Positions 47,451 to 58,413 of a DNA stretch of 64,000 nt are shown here, in pieces. The notes under the pieces were generated by a model. The model was given only the letters and a program-made list of their open reading frames with translations. It did no database searches and had not been told where the DNA came from. Every line of letters starts with the position of its first letter. Position 1 is the stretch's first letter. This DNA comes from Cricetomys ansorgei. Taxonomy: Eukaryota; Chordata; Mammalia; Rodentia; Nesomyidae. Made by a program: the position numbers and the translations under genes. The DNA is taken from assembly GCA_026225945.1 (NCBI GenBank), contig JAMJFZ010002307.1, positions 2,867,001 through 2,931,000 of the forward strand. The letters run 5' to 3'.

Positions 47451-48905
47451 CCTGCTGTGGTTAGGCCATAGGGCTCTGAAGAGTAACAGCTTGACATGAC
47501 GATGAAGCCCCTCCAGTCAGGTCAGAAAATGCGGAAGACATGCCAGGTTGTATTCCTTCACCCTCTGGGCATCAGAGAATTCCTCGAACAAGTCTGTCTG
47601 TGCGTGAGCTCCTGCTGGCTGCAGTGTGGCACGTGCCCTGGGGAAGGAAAAACTTGTGGACTTTTCATGGGGTCAGGAGAGGCGTGGTAAGTGCCTGCAA
47701 GAGTATTGTTGCAAAGAGAAAATGAAGGCGGACTGTTTGGATGACACACATAGCTGGTTGAAATCATCAAGGAGGAGAAGAAAGAATCAAAACAGTCCAC
47801 AGCTCTTGGCTTGAGAACCCTGGCTGGTTTTTACCGAGAGTCTGAGCAGATGGAGACAGCATCCTCAGGATGTTTGGGAAGTGAGCTAATGAGCTTGGTT
47901 TGAGGCACAGTGCGTCATGCAGAACACCCAGATGGAGAGGCCAAGCAGGCAAGTGGAACTGTTCAAGATGACTAAGAGAACGTGGCCCATGGAGTTAGAT
48001 CAGTGGATGTCACATGTATGCGTGTGTATACACTTGACAGACGACCCACAGCCTAGGGAAGAATGCTCTGCAATGAAAACCTGTGGTTGCGCTTCCCTTA
48101 CAAGCTGGGCGAGTGGTTTGTCTGGGCTTGAGGCTCTTTCTCATCAGGTTCTTGTTTACCCAAAGAACAGAATGAGGATACCAAGCAGATCTTCCCACAT
48201 TGTATCAGTGGGAATCAAAGTGTAATTGTCCAACCAAATCTATAGATCATATATAAGTAATAAAATGTATTCAAAGGCGGAAATCGTCTTATGTGGACTT
48301 CATTGTACCAGTAAGATGACAGTGGGTCTGACATTTCTCTGGAGAGTTAGTTTGCAGTTACAGAGTCCATGGTCATGTGATGGTTACATAATAGACAGCA
48401 TACAAACTCCAGCACTGACTTGGAGGCTGGCAACAAGGGACAATTGTAAAAAAAAAAAAAAAGAAAGTCCATCAGCGTCTGAGTCATTGTGGGTCTCAGC
48501 TTGTGGTAGTGGATCGTCACACAGTGAGGGATGCTGTGCCACACAGCACCCACATCTACATGGTTCTGCATTAAACCGAGTCACACGCAAATGAAATACA
48601 TTGCAGACAGTAGTAGTTCAGCATCACATGGCTCCCTCATTTGCATGCTTCCGCATTAACATGCATATGCAATATCTTACGATCAGGGTCTAAAGTCACA
48701 CTAAACACATCTATTTTTACTTGGTTATCTGGTCCAGGATTACCTTGGTTACCAGGATTCCTGGAGACTGGAGAGGACGACCTCATTATCCATCAGTTAA
48801 CTCTGTCACTCTCTTACCTCCTGGTGTCCTGCTTCCTTTCCTGTAGGAGCGTGGAGCTCCCTTTGTCTCTACCCAAAGGACACCACCACAGGATTCACTC
48901 ACCTG
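47451..48905. other. No gene seen
   Basis: Unique sequence with an A-run at about 48449-48463. Frames of 102, 122 and 142 codons (47917-49069) have no recognised domains. The 142-codon frame runs into the tandem array below. Confidence 0.4.
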
Positions 48906-49032
48906 CCCCCACATATCCTGTATCATCCTGCTCCCCGCAACATCCCATATTATCCTGCCCCCCACAACATCCTGTATCATCCTGCCCCCCCCACATCCCA
49001 TATCATGCTGCCCCCCCCCACGTCCTGTATCT
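48906..49032. repeat. Tandem array, 26-27 bp unit, 5 copies, alternating types
   Basis: Unit cores begin at 48915, 48942, 48969, 48995 and 49022. Copies 1, 3 and 5 carry tcctgtatc; copies 2 and 4 carry tcccatat. This implies duplication of a 53-54 bp dimer. C-runs separate the units. Confidence 0.9.
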
Positions 49033-49315
49033 GTTCATACCTTGTAGTCTGTTCAAACCTTATTCATAGACACTGGATTGAAGGAGTAGGAAGGAGTTAT
49101 CAGAAGCCTGTACTCATGGCTTCGGGCAGAAATACAGGAGTGATGGAGCCCAAGTAAATCCTGAGAGGAAACACAGGCAGCTACTGAGGGGCCACAACAC
49201 AGCCTTCTCTCCCTGCCTGCTTCCTGCACAGATAAATGGTCAGTAGTTGCTACTACAGATGGATTATTCATTATGGATTACAGCTGCAGGTGGCCATGAT
49301 GGGTACAGTCCCCTA

Positions 49316-49473
49316 AAGGGGGTTAGTTGCTTCTAAGAGTTACCCAAGGGGTGTTAGCTACTCCTAAGGGTTACACAACGGGGTTAGCTGCTCCTGAGAG
49401 TGACTCAAGGGAAGTTAGTAACTTCCAAGAGTTACCCAAGGGGGTTAATTACTCCCAAGAGACTCCACGACAC
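49316..49473. repeat. Tandem array, 30-31 bp unit, 5 copies
   Basis: GTTA(G/A) marks each unit at 49322, 49353, 49383, 49414 and 49444 (spacings 31, 30, 31, 30). Unit pattern: ggggttag(t/c)t(g/a)ct, ccta/aga, gttac(c/a)caa. Diverged copies, so fairly old. Confidence 0.9.
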
Positions 49474-49654
49474 TAATAAGTAAAGAAAGCTGTTTTCAGT
49501 ATTCAGATAAACTATAAAGAAATTTCAATTAGTAAGTAGCAAGCTTTACCTCATGTGCAATTGAGAAAATAGAATAAATGTGAAGGACACAGAGGAGCCT
49601 TGCCCTTCACAAGACAAGGACACTTCTAATCTTCACTGTCACAGAACAGAGACC

Positions 49655-49725
49655 AGGGCTGGGAGACAGCTTGCTGGGCATTCATGAGGACCTGAGTTTG
49701 GATCCTCAGAACGTACACAAAACAC
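49655..49725 (+). repeat. Truncated tRNA-derived SINE head
   Basis: 'ggctgggagacagcttgctgggcattcatgaggacctgagtttggatcctcagaac' has the ID/B4 promoter-like head with A and B box wording, then stops. Confidence 0.6.
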
Positions 49726-50376
49726 TAGCTTCTTGTTTGGTTGCAGTGGCTAGACAGTAACACAGCAAGTTTATTCTCTCTTCCCTACAAAGTCAGTGTT
49801 GCTCCATCACTCCCCCCTCCTCCCCACTTGCATCTATTTTGTAACTGACTTGGACCCTTCCAATACTCCAACCAAACCAATCTGCATGGTACCAGCAGAA
49901 GCCTCTGGCTTTCCACCATCCATGTCTTGATATGGACTATTCACACTGGTAGACAACAGGTTCTCTATGCTCATTCCTATCTCAGAAGCAAACAAGACCA
50001 ACTCTTCATTAATTTCCAGCCCAGCTTTCACATCACAAAACAGAATAAATGCCTACTTTACAGAGGACTAAATAATGTGAACAATTCACTTAAATGGTAG
50101 TTCTTGCTTTATTATTAATACTAATTTCATTATCCCCCATCTTTTCCCATGCATTATTTTCCAATTCCCCTAAAAGCAGAAACAACTCATTTCTATCCTG
50201 TATTAGTGAGACACTTTTCCACCCAGGCAGTGTCAGCTTCTGTGGTCAGTCACAGCTCATTTTCAAGTACTTCACTGCATTGTGGCAGACCCTAAGCTCC
50301 GGGTCAGGCGACAGCTGGAACTTGTTCCTTCCTTGGGAAAGACGCAGGAGTCTCTTCCCTGAACCAAATGGCTGAC
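49726..50376. other. No gene seen
   Basis: Unique sequence; a 93-codon plus frame at 50094-50375 has no recognised family. Confidence 0.4.
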
Positions 50377-50848
50377 TGACAGGGGCTAGGATGATGTATC
50401 TGACAAATGGGGCTTAGATAACCTGAGAAAGGACCCTCTACTCTGAGGGCAACCAATCAGAGAAAAGAAGCAGTGCAGGTATGGCCCCTTTCTTCTCTGG
50501 CCAGATGTCCTAGGGGCCATAAACCAAATGTCTTGACTTTGATGGCTAACCAGATATAGTTTAAGAATGTGGACAGTCAGCCCCTTGAGCACGAGCCAAT
50601 CAAAACTAAACATTTGTAAACTGCATTTCTGTTCCCCAATTAGAAACCAGGCTACCTCACCTATGTTGAAACCCCCTTTTACTGTCTATAAAAAGGCCAG
50701 CAAGCCTTTGTTCAGGGTCGGCCATTTCACCTGGTGCCTGACTCCAGCATACTGGTTTGCTCTGCAGAATAAAGGCTCCTTGCTTTTGCATCAGAATTGG
50801 ACTCCTGGTAGTACTTGTAGAGGGGGATTTTGGACTCTGGGTACAACA
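50377..50848 (+). mobile_element. Solo retroviral-type LTR (U3-R-U5 layout)
   Basis: About 470 bp from TGACAGGGGCTAGG to ...GGGTACAACA. U3 has CCAAT boxes (50453-50457 and 50596-50600) and a TATA box TATAAAAAGG at 50687-50696. A polyadenylation signal AATAAA is at 50768-50773, 81 bp after the TATA, followed by a T-rich/G-rich U5 and a CA end. No primer-binding site or gag/pol follows, and no second LTR was seen, so it is a solo LTR of an old endogenous retrovirus. I cannot name the family. Overlapping frames of 75 and 114 codons are not genes. The 5' boundary is an estimate. Confidence 0.75.
50687..50773 (+). promoter_or_regulatory. LTR core promoter and polyadenylation signal
   Basis: TATAAAAAGG at 50687 and AATAAA at 50768 within the solo LTR. 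The expected start is about 25-30 bp after the TATA box. Activity is unknown. Confidence 0.6.
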
Positions 50849-52235
50849 AAGGTATATAAAGTTAGTTTTAAATTTATGTGTAATGTGGAACTGGACTTCA
50901 GACTCAAGTAATAATCATTGATTTCCTACAAGTCTATCTGGCATGCCAGGCGGTATGTGGAGAAATCCTTTGCCAAGCAAGATTATGTCAGGTTGTAGTA
51001 AATCTCGTGTTTCTGGCTCCTGTCCAGTAGAAGCCACTCCTACACACACCCAAATCCTATCACAATGGATTCTCATATACAATGCGCTTTGTGGTCCATT
51101 TTGTCCTTGGTTCAAAACCATTGGGTTTGCCCCAGCAGCAGCAAAGGAGGGGATTGGTTTGTTGCAAATGTGTGTAACTTAGACGGGGAAGCCCACGGCA
51201 TGCGGAGTGGACTTGGAACATCCACACACTTAAAGCTTTCAGAAGTTTTTCTCCCTTGATGGAAATTTCCCCAGAGCTAAGAAAGTATGAATAAAATCTC
51301 TGGTAAGACAAATGAGGTCAGGATGATGTTCATGAGAGAACGCATGCAGTTCAAGAAGAGAAAGTTTTTAACAGCTGAGAAGCCACGTGGACTTGTGAAG
51401 GTGTAGAAACCAGGAAATAATAAATCACTTCAGTTCTCCCACATGAGTTCCCTAATGAGACTGTTACATAGTAGCCCGTGTGTTACATCGCAGCCCGTGT
51501 TTTACTAGCCCGTGGTGTTTATGAGGAAGAGGGCTTCATCTCTGAGATAGAGAAAAGGTAACCAAATGTATGCTGCCCTCTAGCTTCCTTTCCTTTTTCA
51601 ACTTATTTACAATTATTTTACCATTATTCTTTTTTTAAATTTAGATATTGCTTCCTCAGTCTGGACGGGCAGCATGTTCAACTCTAAGACATCTGCCTTA
51701 AAATTACATTTTGATTCTTGTCCCATATGTTTTCTGTGTAGTCAAAGTTTTTGTCAGAGGGAAGGGAAGAGAAGAGCAGAGGAGAGAGGAAAAAGAACAA
51801 GAACGGTCAAAATGTAAGTTGTGATAAGAGTCTTTCCAGTATTTATACACTGGCCTAAGTTCTCAGAAGCCCACAAGACATTAGACAGTTCAGCATCTGG
51901 AGGGAGACTTGGCTTTTTTTAAAGAATGTTACATTGTTTAAGGTCCAGACTGCAGGGTAAATGTGACAATAACACAGTCACTGTTATTGTTCAGAGTTGG
52001 AAGTTCTGTAACCCAGGAGACATCAGCTCAGGCATTCTAAGAGGTAGTGGTGACCAGATGTGAAGCTGTTGTCATAAAGGCTGCTTTTGCTGAGTTACGG
52101 CTGCTCCTGAGCTGCTCTCCAGGGGTCTCTGTGGCTTGTCTCCACCCCTGACCTGCTCTTCAGGGGTCTCTGTGGCTTGTCTCGGATTCTTAGCTGGCTA
52201 TGTCAGCATTTACATTTCTTATGAGAATTTTCTTT
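50849..52235. other. No gene confirmed upstream of the exons
   Basis: Unique sequence. A duplicated 'tgctc(t/c)(t/c)cca/aggggtctctgtggcttgtctc' lies at 52112-52143 and 52154-52183. Overlapping frames of 79-83 codons are not recognised. A promoter for the gene is not evident here (no CpG island). Confidence 0.4.
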
Positions 52236-52239
52236 CTAG

Positions 52240-52297
52240 TACCAGTGTGGCAAAGAAATCATTAAATTTGATAAACTGATGATAGATAGATTAGCAG
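52240..52297 (+). other. Exon-like segment with strong splice signals, unassigned
   Basis: A 58-nt stretch lies between an excellent acceptor (gaattttctttctag ending 52239) and an excellent donor (GCAG|GTAAGG at 52298). One frame is open throughout (YQCGKEIIKFDKLMIDRLA plus one base); the other two contain stops. It ends with one spare base, which does not fit the phase of the 52367 or 55383 exons, and the gap to 52367 is only 69 nt. If real it is more likely a 5' untranslated or alternative exon. Its own ATG would then open a short upstream frame ending inside the next exon. Confidence 0.3.
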
Positions 52298-52393
52298 GTA
52301 AGGTCAAAAAGAAAGTCTCCCTAACTTGAGCTGCAGTTGATCTGATGCCACAATCTGTTTACCTAGGAAAGAAAAACATCTCTGCTGTTCAAG

Positions 52394-52467
52394 ATGAAGG
52401 ATTCTTCTGTGGCTCCAACCAGTGACAGTGACATCACTAAGCAAGAGAATAAAATGCAGAAGGAAGA
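52394..52467 (+). CDS. Lmntd1: Lmntd1-like first coding exon
   Basis: The frame starts at ATG 52394 (MKDSSVAPTSDSD...) and runs 24 codons plus two bases to a strong donor (GTAAGA at 52468). It encodes a polar, Ser/Asp/Lys/Glu-rich N-terminus with no signal peptide or membrane segment. The ATG has A at -3, a good start context. In genomic DNA an in-frame TAG lies at 52364, so 52394 is the natural start if the exon is 5'-terminal. An acceptor-like AG at 52365-52366 (tttacctag) would make the exon 52367-52467. In that case nine more open codons (52367-52393) precede the ATG in phase 0, so an upstream coding exon cannot be excluded. The two leftover bases (GA) plus the first base of the 55383 exon give a Glu codon. 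I chose this ATG for the in-frame stop and the phase match. Confidence 0.55.
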
Positions 52468-52552
52468 GTAAGAATGGCATGATTGGGGCAAGAGGGTCCG
52501 GTTTAGAGGGACAGTGATGGAATCCAGACCTCACTGTTTAACAGCAGCTTAG

Positions 52553-52766
52553 GGTGGGGCTGGTGGTGGCTTGGCAGGTGACAGTGCCCTGCAAGCTGAT
52601 GACTTGAGTTTGCTCCCTAGAACCAACAGGAGGGAAGGAGGGGACAAATCCCACAGAGTTCTTCTCTGGCCTCCAGACGCATACCATGGCACACATGCAC
52701 ATACACACACCTCCCTCCCCCCTCCTTCCCTCCTACCCTTCTTCTTTCTCTCTCTTCCTCTCTCCC
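52553..52766 (+). repeat. B3 SINE with polypyrimidine tail (inside intron 1)
   Basis: Sense: 'ggtggggctggtggtggc', 'gatgacttgagtttgctccctagaaccaacaggaggg', 'tcttctctggcctccagacgcataccatggcacacatgcac', then a C/T-rich run 52711-52766. Confidence 0.8.
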
Positions 52767-52978
52767 AATTTAGGAAGTCGTTAGAACTACAAATTCCACG
52801 AGTTTCCTAAATATAATGAATCACAGCATTGGCTGTTTCCCCAGCCTCTGCTCTATAAGGCCTGAGCCCCTGAGCAATGTAAAAACCCCAGACAGAACTC
52901 TCCCATAAAAAACCTGGGTGGGATTTCACAGCTCCCATTCAGTGGGCCAAGGCCATCAGCTTAAAAGCTTGACTAAAG

Positions 52979-53085
52979 CCGGTGTGGAGGTGCATGACTC
53001 ACACCCATGTTCCCAGCACACTGGAGACTGAGGAAGGGAGCCTGGGCTATGCTGTAAGATTGTCTCAATAAACAAAGAGTATACC
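52979..53085 (+). repeat. B1-like (PB1) SINE fragment
   Basis: 'agccggtgtggaggtgcatgactcacacccatgttcccagcac', 'gagcctgggctatgctgtaagattgtctcaataaac'. Intron 1. Confidence 0.65.
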
Positions 53086-54634
53086 ACAACCACTATCACC
53101 AACAATGTATGCGATGAACATTAAAACATTACCAAAATTCAGTCATGGAAATGTTTGTGAGGACGGCATATGAAAGCTTCATGGTTCTACCACAGCTGTA
53201 AACCATTCTCTCAACTAAAGCATTGGCACAGGTTTTCTCTGGTTTGCTAAAAACCATATTCGGTTCCTGATGATACGGAACTGGAGGCTGTTTGTTACTT
53301 TGGACCTAGATGCCCTGTGTTCACTGTCCAGTGCCAGTCTGTTGTTTAACGTTTTTGAGGTGAGAAAATATAACTGTCGGTATTTCCAGAGAAGGATCTT
53401 CCTCAGTCACCCCAGGGCTGCCCTGAGCCCCTGTCATTACTCCTGATTTAGTGTCTGCTAGTTACAGAGACAGGAAGATGTCAGGACTCAAGATAATAGG
53501 AAAAGAGCCCACAGATGGGTGGGTGTGGGTACATACGGCCAGCTGCACTGTGAGACCCACGCCTGGAGTCTTCAGTCCCTTCCCAAGACGTGTGCGGCCA
53601 TCAGACGTTTGTTTTTAACAGCAAAACTAAGATTTCCTGTGTCCCTGGGCCAAGTCTCTCTGCACCAGCTACACAAGGGCCGATTGGGATCTTCACACTG
53701 GAAATGAATGTATCTGGAAGGGTTGTTGGTTTACTGAAGGAAAATTTTTTGAGAGCTTACAAAACGAGTGCGGAGAAGACAGTGCCAACGTGCAATGGAA
53801 TCCAGATGTGAAGAACGCTGAGGCATTTCCCAGGCTTACTCTAGACGGCAGGAGGGAGGCTCTGTGCTGAGCAATCCTACCTCTGGCTGCACTAAGATGA
53901 CACAGTGCACTAAGTGCACTGCAGTCTCCTGCCACTGCTGCCATGGTAATGCTCAGAGAGTCCTGGAGTGTGGGGCTCTGCAGACATGTGTGCGTGCTCG
54001 GAGCATTGCTGAGTCATGGCTGGTCAAGCCTCCTGAGCACTGGGCAAGTAAAAGGGCAAATTTGAAAGCCAACACCACTTCTTCACATTTTAAATTTTGG
54101 TTGTGCCTTCTGAGAGGTACATTTAGTGGCATCTGGTGTCATTTATGGAGCTTTCCAGATTTCCAGAGTAAAGAGTCATGAGTATGATAACTCTTAGTAG
54201 GGAGACAATGTGAAGATGGCAGAGGAGGAAGCCCCAGGCCTGGTTCTCCATGGAAACCACAACAAACAAACCCAACCTTAGAAGTCATGCCACCGTGATA
54301 GAACATGCAGAGACATCCTAGAGGAAGAAAGCTTCATTTTGGCTCACAGCCTCAGAGGTGTCAGCTATGGCGAGGCTGATACAGCATGGAGAAAGAGCAG
54401 AAATGGGAGGAGGGGCAGATAAGATAACAAACCCCGGGGCACTGTTCCACTGCCCACTTCTTCCAGCTGGACCCATTTTCTCAAGTTCCCCCACCTCACA
54501 TCAGTTATCTAATTGTGAATCCATCAGTGGATGACCCCATTCCTCAGGACAGAGCCCTCTTATCTCACCATCTCTGGAGACGCTCTCATGCAAAGGTGCG
54601 ACTCCCACTGATCCTCCTAGGCCTCTCACCAAAG

Positions 54635-54678
<44 letters not shown>

Positions 54679-55380
54679 TTCTCTGAGACCACTGGATGTG
54701 GAATACCTCATGAGCCTCATCCTGAGGTCAGTCATGAGAATACTGCTTAGCTTATGGAACGATTGGACTATAGTTCTGGGACTTTATTCCAATGATTAAG
54801 TGAGGCTTATGAATTTTTATTTTTTTTTAAACAGGAAAAATGTGACTTATTACAGTGGTACTTGAAAATTAGCATTCTTTTCCTCTTTTCTGGTTTCCAT
54901 GAGAGGTGGGCTGGATGGTGTTATTGGGAAGCAATCATTAACCACATAATTTTGGAAAGTTAGTTCAGCAGCTGCAGGAATTCAAAGAAGAGACTATATT
55001 AGTGAGTAAGCATTAAGGTCTTCATGCACTAATGGACAGAAAATATTCCTATTTGGATTTGAGTAAAAAAAAAAAAAGTATTGAAAAGCTAAGAAGGAAT
55101 GCTGAAATCCCTGGTTGTTGGCATTACACTGACTGTTATGGATTTTTAATTTTCAAAACCACCAACAATAGAATTTGTTGATCTTTAAGTTAAAAACGAA
55201 ATATATACTGAGATAAGGCTAACAAGGTCAACTTATGTAGTTAGAACGAGAGTTTTAGGATGCCAGGTTCTCCTGTTAGATGCAAGATACATGTAGCAAG
55301 CTGAATTCCGAGTCATGTCTCATGCTTCTGGGACTCAGACATTTTGACTTTCTTACTTTGTTTGTTATTGCTTTGTCCAC
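53086..55380. other. Intron 1 interior; no further exon seen
   Basis: Unique sequence with a (CA)n microsatellite at 54636-54677 and an A-run at 55063-55076. 54230-54500 may be a decayed antisense LTR ('ttttggctcacagcctcag'). A 105-codon plus frame at 53864-54181 is not recognised. Confidence 0.4.
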
Positions 55381-55382
55381 AG

Positions 55383-55627
55383 AAGAGAAGACAAATTTGT
55401 AAATCTGACTCCAGCAAAAAATCCATCTTCAGTCCATTTTTTCCCAAAGATGACGGATTCAGATACCACACTGATACCATTATCACAGTCATTTTCCCCG
55501 GAAATGCCCGTCTACCAGACCACCAGTTTTCAGAATAGTGCTTTAACCTTATCACCCCTAGGACCGTTGCCTTCTAAATCCACCGGCCTGAGCTGCTCCC
55601 GAGTAGACAACAACCTGATAAAGCAGA
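55383..55627 (+). CDS. Lmntd1: Lmntd1-like internal coding exon 2
   Basis: A 245-nt exon with acceptor ttgtccacag ending at 55382 behind a pyrimidine-rich tract, and donor GTACGT at 55628. Its first base completes a Glu codon from the previous exon; reading from 55384 gives 81 open codons and one leftover base. The other two frames are broken or do not fit the phase of the next exon. The peptide begins REDKFVNLTPAKNPS, has an internal Met (MTDSDTTL) and is rich in Ser, Thr, Pro and Leu, as in a disordered linker (roughly residues 26-106). There are no transmembrane segments or cysteine motifs. Polar composition, compatible phase and good splice sites support a true exon. The alternative is a coincidental open stretch with a start at ATG 55450. 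Confidence 0.62.
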
Positions 55628-55879
55628 GTACGTACCAAGCATCTTCAACCATCCCCACAGCATGTGTTTCCTTTGGCTCTTTCTTCGCCTCCTAGCCGGA
55701 GGGATGCGTTATCATTTGTTCCCAGTGATGCTCATCTCTCAGTGTCAGTATCACATGTACCACATGTTGGCTGTGGTCATGAGCCTTTGACTCTAGATCT
55801 GAAGTTTTAAATCCAGGGCACGAATGTAAATACAGGTGCCCAAGTACAACATCTCCATGAGGCAGAAGTCTGCAGCAGG

Positions 55880-56195
55880 TGGCTTATAGCCATCATCATG
55901 GTGGCCACAAAGGCCAATGGGTCCATGGTTAGCATGTCCTAGAATTGTTAGAGAACTCAAGCTTGACATATATATTCCTAAGGACTGAACACAGCTAGAA
56001 AGAGTCAGATGCCTGGAGCTACCTTGATGGTTTATGGTCAGCTGCTAACATGTTCTAGAGTTGATTGAGAACTGGAATTTCCAGTGTGTAGTTCCAAGGA
56101 CCCTTCTGATGAATGTTGCTTTGAGGATTAAACAATGTTTTCACTGTCCATGTGGTTAAGATGCCTGGAGCTACGGTGATGGCTAGAGTTAAAAT
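55880..56195. repeat. Degenerate tandem duplication (about 150 bp) in intron 2
   Basis: 'agatgcctggagctac' followed by (cttg/ggtg)atgg occurs near 56008 and 56160. The stretch '(t)agcatgtcctagaattgttagagaactc' near 55932 returns as '(c)taacatgttctagagttgattgagaact' near 56045. The copies are clearly diverged. Confidence 0.65.
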
Positions 56196-57460
56196 ATCCA
56201 GTGCAAAAAGGGCCCTTTATAGAACACTGACACGAAGCAATATCTTCCTTTGTGCCTTAAGAGACACTCAAGGCTCACATACAGAACAGGCATCAAGAGG
56301 AAATAGCACAGGCGATGAGGCAGTGGAGAGAAGGTGGAGCAACAAAGAGAATATGAAGGAAAGGAAGCTGGGTGTACATGATGGTGTCAGCAGAGTAGGG
56401 AGCCAAGTTTGCTGGAGAGGTGTGCTCCTCACCATGATCAGGCGATGCTGCCCTGGCAAATCCAGACCAGCTCTTTTCTGCCCTCAGTATAGTGAGGGGA
56501 AAAGGTAGTCAGTAGCCCTGTCTCTTCAGTTCCAAACGTTCTACATGTGCATGGTAGGGATTAAAATATCAGCTTCTCAGGATTCTGCTAAGCTTGGGAC
56601 ATGTATGAGAACCCAAGCATGTAGCCAAAAATGTTAGACTTAACTAAAAATAAGCTGTAACCTTTAGCCTACCCGTAATCTCCCTCTTCTAGAGTAATAT
56701 ACATTTGACTTGTGTGTCCATGACTATCAGAGGCCCCATTTGCTCTACTATGTAGACATTTATAGTTCTCATCTGTATTCTGTTTATTTCTGTATTTTCC
56801 TATGCTTCAACATGATGTTATATGCAGTCATGTATAACTCTCTTGTTGATCACAATGTGTGCATCACTGCTGGTGTGACTAAGATGAATTTGTCCATCGA
56901 CACTGGCTAAGTTCTTGATGACCTTTACCATTGACCATTATGGACATAAATGTACAGATACAAACTTTAGATCTAAGAAGGAAAGATTCCCGTTCCTGGT
57001 ACCATGCAGACTGCTGTGTTTGTTCTATGTTCGGGTTAAATTGTAAAAGCCCCAGATAGCGAGGAGAAAACAAAGCATCCTGGCTTCACTTTGCAGGACA
57101 AGAGATGGATTGGGATGCAGTCTTTTCCTTGAGTTATCACAGATTCTTCTGAAGATTCAAGCATGTATACACTGGGATATGTTGGACCGGCTCAGTGCCA
57201 TCTGTAGTTCTCAGTAAACTAAAAGCAAGAGCTTGGGTAATGCTTCCTTTCCTTTGAGAACACAACCATTCGTTCCTCAGGATGGGCTGCAAGGCAGGAT
57301 GCCTGTTTTAACCCTTTCCCAAAGGAATGAAAAAATTTACTTCCCATTGGGCTGCAGGTGCTGACTTAATTCTAGTGTTTTTTTCTCAAGGAAATCCTAT
57401 TCTTTGAGGGACCCTCTTTAGGCTTCAGGATTATTTCTATAGCTTCATGATTCAAGATGT
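56196..57460. other. Intron 2 interior; no exon seen
   Basis: Unique sequence; a 118-codon plus frame at 56152-56508 has no recognised domain and no matching splice phase. Confidence 0.4.
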
Positions 57461-57465
57461 TTTTA

Positions 57466-57522
57466 GTGTCCATGAAGCCCCGGGCACAACCCTATCCCCA
57501 GAACAACAACAAAAAAAACCCC
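57466..57522 (+). repeat. ID-like SINE fragment
   Basis: 'tccatgaagccccgggcacaaccctatccccagaacaacaacaaaaaaaa' equals the 3' half of an ID element with its A-rich tail. Confidence 0.6.
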
Positions 57523-58223
57523 AACTTTGATTTATTCCTATATATATTTCATTTTCTTTGGTTTTGTTAAAGATACAAGATTCCAAAACAAAATCTAAGT
57601 TGTTTTTATGCTTTGATGATTCTGGACCCAGGGTCACAGAAGCAAAAACCCTCATCCTGTAATGATAGCTTACATTTTCACAGTGCCAGACACCTGATTT
57701 ACCTCCAGTCCTTATTATTCCTTGCACAAGGCGGTATGCACAAGGTAGGATTTTTATTTTGGCAGCATAGCAAGCATTAAATAGAATTTAAAACTGTATT
57801 TGCATATATATAATGCCAATATTTGACCGATTCAGATGTTTACTCACGAATACTGATGATGTTTCTAGTGCAGACAAATAATCAGTTAAATATCCTACTT
57901 GCTCACAGTAGGGAACAAACAAGGGATGTTAATTCCCCAAAGATACCACTCAGGATGGGCGCACAGTCTGTACAAGCACCGGGCTACAGTGACCTGAACA
58001 GCTGAATAAGTCTAGGAAAAGAGGGTGTCATCGAAAATATTCGCTTACTGGCTATTTGGTGGACTCCCACCAGCACTTCTAACTATTGTCCCTGAGTTTG
58101 ACAGAGGCAGTAAAGCCTATAAAGAAACATGGTTCTATACACACAGGAGCAAAGATAACAGCCTTGGATTCTTCTGATGTCTATTTATGTTTGTCTCGTT
58201 TGCTTGTCCAATTTCTTTGAAAG

Positions 58224-58413
58224 GTTCAAGCCTTATGAAGAAACAGCCCTTCCTGAGCCTTGACTCTGACCCACTTACCCTGGGGGATGGAGAGGATTAC
58301 TTCCTTTCTCTGTTTGGAGAGACAAAGAAACTCACCCCACAACCATCCCAAGCTGAAGATGTGAACAAGCACCTCTCTGTGATTCTTGAGGAAGTTGGCC
58401 AGTTCACATCCAG
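58224..58413 (+). CDS. Lmntd1: Lmntd1-like internal coding exon 3 (pre-lamin-tail region)
   Basis: A 190-nt exon with acceptor tttctttgaaag ending at 58223 behind a T-rich tract, and donor CAG|GTACAC at 58414. Its first two bases complete a Ser codon with the A left from exon 2; 62 open codons follow and two bases remain (AG). The peptide is residues 107-169 of the joined protein. It has an acidic-aromatic run (DGEDYFLSLFGETKK) followed by an amphipathic stretch ending ILEEVGQFTS. This is the part that best matches my memory of LMNTD1, where the lamin-tail domain follows directly. With a next exon starting in C or T the junction codon would be Ser; with the local 58726 exon it becomes Arg. 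This is the most confidently coding segment of the window. Confidence 0.68.

Noticed and set aside
48906..49032. Regular spacing first suggested a CRISPR-like array
   Set aside because: Units are adjacent with no unique spacers, and the genome is mammalian.
56152..56508. 118-codon plus frame in intron 2
   Set aside because: Phase and splice sites do not fit the neighbouring exons, which already join directly in phase.
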